10,532 nt of DNA from an uncultured Oscillospiraceae bacterium (lineage in GTDB: Bacteria; Bacillota; Clostridia; Oscillospirales; Oscillospiraceae): the NCBI GenBank assembly GCA_900769995.1, contig CAAGIT010000160.1, forward strand, positions 1 through 10,532, in the 5' to 3' direction. Of this stretch, positions 5,416 to 10,532 are shown piece by piece; position 1 is the stretch's first letter; each line of letters opens with the position of its first letter. The translations under genes and the position numbers were made by a program. Below the pieces are notes generated by a model. The model was not told the DNA's origin, did not search any database, and saw only the letters and a list, made by a program, of their open reading frames with translations.

Positions 5416-5501
5416 CGAAATAACCACAATAAATTGCGATTAAATATTTTCTTACCACAATATCTTGGGAAATATGCGGGAAATAACAGATATGCGGCAA
5501 A
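5416..5501. promoter_or_regulatory. AT-rich divergent region with short direct repeats, including Noc-site-like half-sites
   Basis: This lies between the divergently read noc-like gene and ymdB. GGGAAATA occurs at 5467-5474 and 5478-5485, 11 bp apart; it equals one half of the palindromic Noc-binding consensus TATTTCCCGGGAAATA, though neither copy has a good left half. ACCACAAT occurs at 5424-5431 and 5455-5462, 31 bp apart. ATATGCGG-(G/C)-AAA occurs at 5472 and 5490. GCGAAATAAC at 5416-5425 is a further weak relative. This looks like an operator region for one or both genes. No clean promoter for the noc-like gene was identified. Confidence 0.4.
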
Positions 5502-5528
5502 CCGCGTGGGATTTGTCGAAATCTTTGC

Positions 5529-5557
5529 TTGTACTGCGCCGGATTTTTCGGTATAAT
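5529..5557 (+). promoter_or_regulatory. SigmaA-type promoter of the ymdB operon
   Basis: TTGTAC (5529-5534) and TATAAT (5552-5557) are separated by 17 bp, which is a near-consensus housekeeping promoter. Transcription would begin near 5564, leaving a leader of about 30 nt that contains GGAGG (5584-5588), 4 nt before the ymdB ATG. Confidence 0.85.
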
Positions 5558-5592
5558 AGGAGTATACACGGAAGGACTGTTTCGGAGGCTGT

Positions 5593-6363
5593 ATGGAATT
5601 GAAAGTTTTAGCGGTGGGCGATATTGTCGCCCCGATCGGATTGAACTATCTGCGCAAATGTCTGCCCGCGCTCAAGCGCGAAAAGCAAATCGATTTTTGC
5701 ATCGTCAACGGCGAAAATGCCGCGGTTCTGGGGATGCAGCCGCAGCAGGCGGAGGAGATTTTGAACGCCGGCGCGGACGTGATCACCATGGGCAACCACA
5801 CCTGGGGTAAGCGGGAGCTGGTGCCGTATATCGAGCGTTCGCGCGAGGTTTTACGCCCCGCGAATCTGCCGCCGCAGCAGCCCGGACGCGGCTGGGGTGT
5901 GTTTGAAACGAGGTTCGGGGAGGTTGCCGTGATCGACCTGATCGGTCGGTGCGGCATGGATTATACGCCGGACAATCCGTTTTTAACTGTGGAGAAAATT
6001 CTGAATAAAATTCAAACAAAGCTGATTTTTGTCGAAATTCACGCGGAAGCGACCTCGGAAAAGTTGGCAATGGGCTGGATGCTCGACGGACGCGTCAGCG
6101 CCGTCTGGGGCACGCATACCCATGTGCAGACGAGCGATGAGCGCGTTCTGCCGCAGGGCACGGGCTACCTGACCGATCTCGGCATGACCGGCCCGCGTGA
6201 TTCGATCCTGGGCATCCGCCCCGATCTGTCGATCAAAAAATTTCGCGGCGATCTGACCGGCCGTTATGAACCGGCAACGGGTGCCTGCAAGCTCGAGGGC
6301 TGCATTTTTACCGTCGACGCGGACACCGGACGCTGCCTGAATGTGGAAAGGGTGAGAGTATGA
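5593..6363 (+). CDS. ymdB: YmdB-family metallophosphoesterase (cyclic nucleotide phosphodiesterase)
   Basis: YmdB proteins are cytoplasmic dinuclear metal phosphodiesterases shown to hydrolyse 2',3'- or 3',5'-cyclic nucleotides and to affect biofilm and sporulation decisions in Bacillus. The 256 residues are near the family's usual 260. Metal-site motifs are present: VGDIV with Asp10, VNGENAA with Glu41 and Asn42, TMGNHTWGK with Asn68 and His69, FVEIHAEATSEK with His150, and GTHTHVQT with His175 and His177. YLTDLGMTGPRDSILG (192-207) is a diagnostic stretch. GGAGG 4 nt before the ATG and a strong promoter start the operon here. In Bacillus the partner is rny (RNase Y); here it leads a SbcCD-like pair, with an ATGA stop/start overlap to the next gene. 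I am very sure of the family; the in vivo substrate is not visible. Confidence 0.95.
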   Translation: MELKVLAVGDIVAPIGLNYLRKCLPALKREKQIDFCIVNGENAAVLGMQPQQAEEILNAGADVITMGNHTWGKRELVPYIERSREVLRPANLPPQQPGRGWGVFETRFGEVAVIDLIGRCGMDYTPDNPFLTVEKILNKIQTKLIFVEIHAEATSEKLAMGWMLDGRVSAVWGTHTHVQTSDERVLPQGTGYLTDLGMTGPRDSILGIRPDLSIKKFRGDLTGRYEPATGACKLEGCIFTVDADTGRCLNVERVRV

Positions 6364-7427
6364 AGCTGCTGCACGCCGCGGATTTTCATTTGGATGCCGC
6401 GTTTTCTGCGCTGCCGCCCGAAAAGGCGGTGCAGCGCCGCAGAGAACAGCGCTTGGCACTCGAGCAGCTCAAGGATGCCTGCCGGGGCTGTGATGTGGTG
6501 CTTTTGGCGGGCGATCTGTTCGACAGCGCACAGGTCTACCGCGAAAGCATTGACGCGTTAAAGGACTTTTTCGCCTCTGTGGAGGCGCAGATCTTCATTG
6601 CCCCGGGCAATCATGATGCCTATTGCGGAGGATCACCCTACGCGACGGAGAATTGGGGCGAAAATGTGCACATTTTTACCTCGCCCGCCATCGAGTGTGT
6701 CCGGCTTGAGCACCTGAACTGCAATGTGTACGGTGCGGCATTCACCGCGCAGGAGATGCCGCCGCTGCTGGAGGGCTTTTCCGTGGACGATCCCAACGCG
6801 ATCAATCTGCTGGTCATGCACGGCGATGTCCGGCCGCAATCGCCCTATAACCGAATCTCCGCCGAGAACATCGGGCGCTCAAAGCTCGACTATGCGGCGC
6901 TCGGACACATCCACGCCGCTGAGGCCGCGCAGGTTGGTCAGACCGCCGTCGTCTATCCGGGCTGCCTGATGGGGCGCGGGTTTGACGAGTGCGGGCAGAA
7001 GGGCGTTTATCGCGCGGAAGTGACAAAAAGCGGGGTAAAGACGGAATTTGTGCCGATTTTTACAAGAAAATATATGGTTTTGACGGTCGAAGCGACGGAC
7101 GATCCGCTTGCCGCGATCGAAGCCGCGCTGCCGAAAAATACGGCGGAGGATTGCTGCCGCATTGTTTTGCGGGGAGAATCGGACGGCGTGAATACGGACG
7201 CGCTCGAGGGTGCGCTGTGTGAGCGGTTTTTCAGCCTGACCGTCCGCGACAAAACAGTGCCCAAGCGTGCGCTCTGGGCATCGGCAGGAGAGGATACCCT
7301 GCGCGGACATACATTAAATATATTAAAGGAAATCTATGACGGGGAAACAGGGCCGCAGCAGCGCAGAGCGGCCATGGCGGCAAAGCTCGTTTCGGATCTG
7401 ATGGACGGACGGGAGGTCGTGCTATGA
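6360..7427 (+). CDS. SbcD/YhaO-like metallophosphoesterase (DNA repair exonuclease family)
   Basis: This is a calcineurin-fold Mn-dependent nuclease subunit, related to SbcD/Mre11 and closest in layout to Bacillus YhaO. The 355 residues carry all five phosphoesterase motifs: AADFHLD (Asp8, His10), LLAGDLFD (Asp52), APGNHD (Asn84, His85), VMHGD (His154) and LGHIH (His183, His185). The C-terminal part from about 235 is a capping region without clear motifs. Its ATG overlaps the ymdB stop as ATGA, and its own TGA overlaps the ATPase ATG the same way. It is therefore probably made in step with both and complexed with the downstream SMC-like ATPase. The expected role is end processing of damaged or structured DNA in the nucleoid. 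Substrate polarity and endonuclease activity cannot be read from sequence. A more general phosphodiesterase role is the alternative. Confidence 0.9.
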   Translation: MKLLHAADFHLDAAFSALPPEKAVQRRREQRLALEQLKDACRGCDVVLLAGDLFDSAQVYRESIDALKDFFASVEAQIFIAPGNHDAYCGGSPYATENWGENVHIFTSPAIECVRLEHLNCNVYGAAFTAQEMPPLLEGFSVDDPNAINLLVMHGDVRPQSPYNRISAENIGRSKLDYAALGHIHAAEAAQVGQTAVVYPGCLMGRGFDECGQKGVYRAEVTKSGVKTEFVPIFTRKYMVLTVEATDDPLAAIEAALPKNTAEDCCRIVLRGESDGVNTDALEGALCERFFSLTVRDKTVPKRALWASAGEDTLRGHTLNILKEIYDGETGPQQRRAAMAAKLVSDLMDGREVVL

Positions 7428-9586
7428 AAATTTTGCTTTTGCGCGCTCATTTCGGCAAGCTCAACGGCGAGCTGACCCTCCACGGGGGCATGAATCTGCT
7501 GCATCTGCCGAATGAGGCGGGAAAATCGACGTGGAGCGCCTTTATTACTGCAATGTTATATGGTATCGACACCAAGGAGCGCCGCAATACCGAGAACCAG
7601 GGTCTGCCGGTCAAGGAGCGTTATCAGCCGTGGGACGGCGGCATGATGGAGGGCACGATGGAGGTCGAGTGGGACGGACGGTGCATTACCCTCGAGCGTA
7701 CCTCGACGGCGAAAACGCCGATGGGCGTGTTCCGCGCCTATGATACGGCCTCGGGTGCGCCGATCGCGGAGCTGACGGCGGAGAATTGCGGACGGACGCT
7801 CTGCGGCGTCGAGCGGTCGGTGTTTGAGCGGACGGCGTTCATTCGGCAGCTCGGTCTGCCGGTGACGGGCGATCCACGCTTGGAGCAGCGGCTTGGCGCA
7901 CTGGTTTCGACCGGCGAGGAGAGCGGAAGGTCGTATTCCGAAATGGAGCAGGCGCTGCGCTCGAAAAAGAATCAGCTTGTCGGTCGTGCCGGTCGGCTGC
8001 CGGCTCTGCAAAAGCGGGAGTCGGAGCTGAAGCAAGCCTTGGACGGCTTGCGGGAGAAGCAGGAGCACCTGCTGCGGCTCAGGGAGCAGCGGGAAGCTGC
8101 GGCGCAGGAGAAAACGCGTCTGGCGGGCCTGCTCAGCCGCATTGCGCGGGCAAAGGTGGCGAAAAATCGCGCGGTGATGGAGGAAACCGAACGGCAGCTT
8201 CGGGAGCAGGAGATTTATTGCAGCCGTTTGGAGGCGGCAGAGCTGCCGGACGAAGCGTTGCTGCAAGGCCTGCAGAGCGAGCTGCACCATGTGCAGGAGG
8301 AGCTGCAAACGGCGAAGCTGGAGCTTGCCTTCGGCGCACAAATGCCGGAAGCACCGACACCACCGCCGTATTTTGACGGTCTGACCGCCGAAGAAGCGAA
8401 GCAGCAGTCCGAGACGGATGCGGCGGAATACCGTCGCTTGACGGCAAAAAAACAGAAGAAAACCCTGCCGTGGCTGCTTTTGGGCATCGTGCTGCTGCTC
8501 GGCGGGGCAGGGCTTTGCCTGATTTCGCTGCCGGTTGGTGCTGCGGCTGCGGCAGTCGGAGCGGTCGGGCTTTTGACGGTGCTGCTGCTCGGACGGCGAA
8601 ATAAAACCCTTGCGGAGAAAAATGCCGCGCTCGCGGAGGATATTTTAACACGTTACGGTGCGGAAACGGTCGAGGAACTGCCGTTGCTGGCAGAGCACTA
8701 TGCCGAGGAAATGGCCGCTTATGAGGCTGAGCTGGAAACGGCACGGCAGGAGAGGGAGCAGCTGCAAGCGGCGCTGACTGCCGCAGAGGAAAAAGCGGCA
8801 GCGCTGATCGAAAAAACAACGGCGTTTGCGCCGGGCTGTGCGACGGTTGCCGACTGCCGCACGGCGATCACGGCGGCACTTCGCGCCCGTGACAAGCTGG
8901 CAAGTGAGCGCAGAACGCTGGAAAATCTGCGCCGTCAATCGGCGGCGATGCAGGCGGCGTTCGGAGATACGGCGTATGTGCAGAGCGATGTGGAGGCGTT
9001 GACCTTTGACGAGGCAAAGCTGGAATATGAGCATCGAATGGCGGAGCGCCGTCTGTCGTCGCTGACGGTGCAGACGGCGGAGCTGCAGGGCGCGATCGCC
9101 GCTGTGGGCGATGCTGCGGCGATGGAAGCGGAGCTGGAACGGGTGCGCGACGAGCTTGAGACGGTAAGGGAGCACGGCGAGGTCGTGGAGCTGGCGCTCT
9201 GGGCGCTGAAATCGGCGGATGAGCTGCTGCGGTCGCGGTTTTCGCCGCAGATCACGGCGGAAACGGGTCGTCTGCTTGCAGAACTGACCGATGGCAAGTA
9301 TTCTGCCGTCCTGCTGGAGCCGGATCTGAAGCTGTCTGTCCGCGAGGAAAACGGCGTGCTGATGCGTCCGGCGGCGGCGATGAGCTGCGGCACGGCGGAT
9401 CAGATGTATTTGGCGCTGCGGCTGGCGATGTGCCATCGGCTGCTGCCGGAGGGCGCACCGCTGATTTTGGATGACGCGCTGGTCAATTTTGACGAGACGC
9501 GCACCAAAGCGGCGCTGAAGCTCTTATTTGCCGAGGCGGAAAAACGACAGGTGATCCTGTTCACCTGTCGGGAAATCGAGGAATAA
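7424..9586 (+). CDS. YhaN-like SMC/Rad50-type ATPase with a membrane hairpin
   Basis: This is the ATPase partner of the upstream nuclease, with the SbcC/Rad50 layout but only 720 residues. The N-terminal half-ATPase has NEAGKST (30-36) and a Q-loop Gln142. A coiled coil spans about 172-300. Two hydrophobic segments at about 348-370 and 371-390 form a membrane hairpin flanked by KKQKK and RRNK. A second coiled coil runs about 395-600, and the C-terminal half has the ABC signature SCGTADQMYLALRLA (654-668) and Walker B PLILDDALVNFDE (679-691). The residue where a classic Walker A has its first Gly is Leu28. No zinc-hook CxxC is seen; the membrane hairpin sits where the hook would be, which also fits Bacillus YhaN. 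The complex is therefore probably membrane-tethered. Start by ATGA overlap; tatD begins 4 bp after the stop. Confidence 0.92.
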   Translation: MKILLLRAHFGKLNGELTLHGGMNLLHLPNEAGKSTWSAFITAMLYGIDTKERRNTENQGLPVKERYQPWDGGMMEGTMEVEWDGRCITLERTSTAKTPMGVFRAYDTASGAPIAELTAENCGRTLCGVERSVFERTAFIRQLGLPVTGDPRLEQRLGALVSTGEESGRSYSEMEQALRSKKNQLVGRAGRLPALQKRESELKQALDGLREKQEHLLRLREQREAAAQEKTRLAGLLSRIARAKVAKNRAVMEETERQLREQEIYCSRLEAAELPDEALLQGLQSELHHVQEELQTAKLELAFGAQMPEAPTPPPYFDGLTAEEAKQQSETDAAEYRRLTAKKQKKTLPWLLLGIVLLLGGAGLCLISLPVGAAAAAVGAVGLLTVLLLGRRNKTLAEKNAALAEDILTRYGAETVEELPLLAEHYAEEMAAYEAELETARQEREQLQAALTAAEEKAAALIEKTTAFAPGCATVADCRTAITAALRARDKLASERRTLENLRRQSAAMQAAFGDTAYVQSDVEALTFDEAKLEYEHRMAERRLSSLTVQTAELQGAIAAVGDAAAMEAELERVRDELETVREHGEVVELALWALKSADELLRSRFSPQITAETGRLLAELTDGKYSAVLLEPDLKLSVREENGVLMRPAAAMSCGTADQMYLALRLAMCHRLLPEGAPLILDDALVNFDETRTKAALKLLFAEAEKRQVILFTCREIEE
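9545..9570 (+). other. Perfect 10-bp inverted repeat at the 3' end of the ATPase gene
   Basis: CGACAGGTGA (9545-9554) and TCACCTGTCG (9561-9570) form a perfect stem with a 6-nt loop, ending 20 bp before the tatD ATG. It lies within codons for the conserved RQVILFTC segment, so it may be a by-product of protein conservation. There is no U-tract. It could tune RNA stability or tatD translation. Confidence 0.45.
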
Positions 9587-9590
9587 GGGA

Positions 9591-10352
9591 ATGTATTTTG
9601 ACTCACACAGTCATTTGGACGATCGGCGGTTTGACGCAGACCGTGCGGAGATTTTTGCCGACCTGAAAAACCATGGGGTCGAAGGAATTATGAATATCGG
9701 CTGCGATCTGCCGTCCTCGGAGCGGTCGGTCGCGTTGGCGGAGGAGTATCCCTTTGTCTATGCGGCGGTGGGCAGTCACCCCGATGATGCCGACCATGTG
9801 GACGGCAGGCTGCTCGACCGCTACCGCGCCCTGGCACAGCATGAAAAGGTGCGTGCCATCGGCGAGATCGGACTGGACTATCATTATGAGGACGTGCCGC
9901 GCGCGCAGCAGATCATCGCCTTTGAGGAGCAAATTGAGCTGGCAGAGGCGTTAAAGCTGCCGGTCGTCGTCCATGAGCGTGAGGCGCACGGCGATGCGAT
10001 GGACATTGTACGGCGGCATCCCGACCTGCGCGGGGTGTTCCATTGCTTCTCCGGTTCGGCGGAAATGGCGGTTTGGCTGGCGGAACGCGGCTGGTACATC
10101 GGCTTCACCGGCGTTGTGACCTTCAAAAATGCCCGTCGGGCGGTGGAGGCGGTGAGCGCCCTGCCGATCGAGCGGATTTTGATCGAGACGGATTGCCCGT
10201 ATATGGCGCCGGAACCGCATCGCGGCCGCCGCAACGACAGCCGCTATGTGCCGCTGGTCGCGGCAAAAATTGCCGAAATCAAGGGACTTAAGCCCGAAGA
10301 GGTCGGCACGATCACGACCGAGAACGCCAAGCGTCTGTTCGGAATCGCATAA
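9591..10352 (+). CDS. tatD: TatD-family metal-dependent DNase
   Basis: TatD hydrolases are cytoplasmic TIM-barrel metalloenzymes with 3'-5' DNase activity, linked to DNA repair and degradation. The 253 residues match the usual length near 255. Metal ligands are visible in order: DSHSHLDD with His6 and His8, GEIGLDYHY with Glu92, VVVHERE with His128, FHCFSGS with His151, and IETDCPYMAPEPHRGRRN with Asp201. TTENAKRLF at the C-terminus is typical. The gene begins 4 bp after the ATPase stop, with GAGG about 9 nt before the ATG, so it is the last member of the ymdB operon. Its position beside a SbcCD-like pair supports a DNA-end or damage-processing role. In many Firmicutes tatD sits instead beside metG or rnmV, so the setting here is less common. 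Confidence in the family is high. Confidence 0.96.
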   Translation: MYFDSHSHLDDRRFDADRAEIFADLKNHGVEGIMNIGCDLPSSERSVALAEEYPFVYAAVGSHPDDADHVDGRLLDRYRALAQHEKVRAIGEIGLDYHYEDVPRAQQIIAFEEQIELAEALKLPVVVHEREAHGDAMDIVRRHPDLRGVFHCFSGSAEMAVWLAERGWYIGFTGVVTFKNARRAVEAVSALPIERILIETDCPYMAPEPHRGRRNDSRYVPLVAAKIAEIKGLKPEEVGTITTENAKRLFGIA

Positions 10353-10356
10353 AATA

Positions 10357-10387
10357 ACGGCAGCTTCCGTTTTACGGAAGCTGCCGT
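10357..10387. terminator. Perfect 14-bp hairpin after tatD
   Basis: ACGGCAGCTTCCGT (10357-10370) pairs perfectly with ACGGAAGCTGCCGT (10374-10387) over a TTT loop. It begins 4 bp after the tatD stop. No T-run follows on the plus strand. On the minus strand it is followed by TTATTTTATG, so as an intrinsic terminator it would work best for transcripts entering from the right. For the ymdB operon it may mark or protect the mRNA 3' end. Confidence 0.6.
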
Positions 10388-10390
10388 CAA

Positions 10391-10421
10391 ACTGCCGATA
10401 AAGTCCGAAACCGTCGAAACC
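10391..10421 (+). repeat. 31-nt constant segment next to repeat copy D
   Basis: This matches 4449-4479 (opposite strand) at 27 of 31 positions, with only transitions between them. It is separated from the hairpin at 10357-10387 by 3 nt (CAA) and joins GTAGGGG directly. With the copy at 4449 it defines a compound unit of hairpin, constant segment and GTAGGGG module. Confidence 0.75.
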
Positions 10422-10481
10422 GTAGGGGCGGCTATCAGCCGCCTGCCATACCGCATTGAGGCGGATCATATCCGCCCCTAC
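10422..10481 (+). repeat. GTAGGGG palindromic repeat, type 2, copy D (best preserved)
   Basis: This 60-bp element starts GTAGGGG and ends CCCCTAC. It contains two perfect 7-bp hairpins, GGCGGCT-ATC-AGCCGCC (10427-10443) and GGCGGAT-CAT-ATCCGCC (10460-10476), separated by 16 nt. It is the best-preserved type 2 copy in the window and is related to 3373-3433 and, inverted, to 4399-4448. Confidence 0.85.
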
Positions 10482-10511
10482 TACTCTGTAACAGCAAAAA
10501 CTTTGCGAATA

Positions 10512-10520
10512 TGGTACGAT
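10512..10520 (+). promoter_or_regulatory. Possible extended -10 promoter at the right edge
   Basis: TGG-TACGAT (10512-10520) fits the extended -10 pattern TGnTAnnnT. The sequence upstream is A-rich but no good -35 hexamer is seen at the right distance. If real, it would serve a gene beyond the window on the plus strand. Confidence 0.25.
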
Positions 10521-10532
10521 GGTTCCACCAGA

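Noticed and set aside
5387..5480. Promoter for the noc-like gene on the minus strand
   Set aside because: TAAAAT-like and TTGTGG-like hexamers exist but none pair at an acceptable 16-18 bp spacing, so no site could be supported.
5416..5501. Replication origin with DnaA boxes near the noc-like gene
   Set aside because: The ACCACA motifs match the TTATCCACA box poorly (at best 7 of 9), and no dnaA, gidA, rsmG or rpmH is near.
7556..9436. Several long minus-strand open frames antisense to the SMC-like ATPase
   Set aside because: Their low-complexity Arg/Gln/Leu- or Pro/Ala-rich sequences mirror the plus-strand codon bias, and the plus-strand gene has full ATPase motifs.

Overview
The window looks like a chromosomal segment of a GC-rich Clostridia-type Firmicute, most likely a gut Oscillospiraceae/Ruminococcaceae relative. 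This is inferred from a Noc-type ParB protein, a YmdB phosphodiesterase and a YhaO/YhaN-type SbcCD-like pair, from strong AGGAGG/GGAGG ribosome binding sites with a TTG and a GTG start, and from GC-rich codon use with AT-rich promoter regions. No phage, transposase, CRISPR array, rRNA or tRNA was found.

Left block (1-4294, + strand): the 3' two-thirds of threonine synthase (thrC), then a trimeric-type purine nucleoside phosphorylase (punA), then methylthioribose-1-phosphate isomerase (mtnA) directly abutting punA. After a 568-bp gene-free gap packed with palindromic repeats comes a class II (zinc) aldolase. Phosphorylase, MtnA and class II aldolase are the three enzyme types of the DHAP-shunt/5-deoxyribose salvage route. 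That route clears 5'-methylthioadenosine or 5'-deoxyadenosine, by-products of S-adenosylmethionine (SAM) chemistry. The phosphorylase carries the Asn typical of 6-oxopurine specificity, so an inosine branch fed by a deaminase outside the window is the likeliest version.

Middle block (4295-5592): the aldolase gene and a minus-strand noc-like gene converge on a 220-bp region with two perfect hairpins around a degenerate repeat. Each hairpin has its U-tract on a different strand, so the two transcripts probably overlap. The noc-like protein has Noc-type DNA-reading residues but no obvious membrane-targeting helix. Upstream of it lies an AT-rich divergent region with several short direct repeats, some resembling Noc-binding half-sites, and a near-consensus promoter pointing right.

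Right block (5593-10352, + strand): a tight operon of ymdB, a SbcD/YhaO-like metallophosphoesterase, a YhaN-like SMC-type ATPase with a membrane hairpin inside its coiled coil, and tatD. The first two junctions are ATGA overlaps, and tatD starts 4 bp after the ATPase stop. This joins three metal-dependent phosphoesterases or nucleases to one ATPase and suggests a nucleic-acid processing or repair role.

A family of modular palindromic repeats bounded by GTAGGGG and CCCCTAC occurs only between genes: four copies in 3150-3534, one inverted copy at 4399-4448 and one at 10422-10481. Two copies share a 31-nt constant segment next to a hairpin whose arms differ in sequence. This repeat architecture and the salvage cluster are the parts most worth following up.
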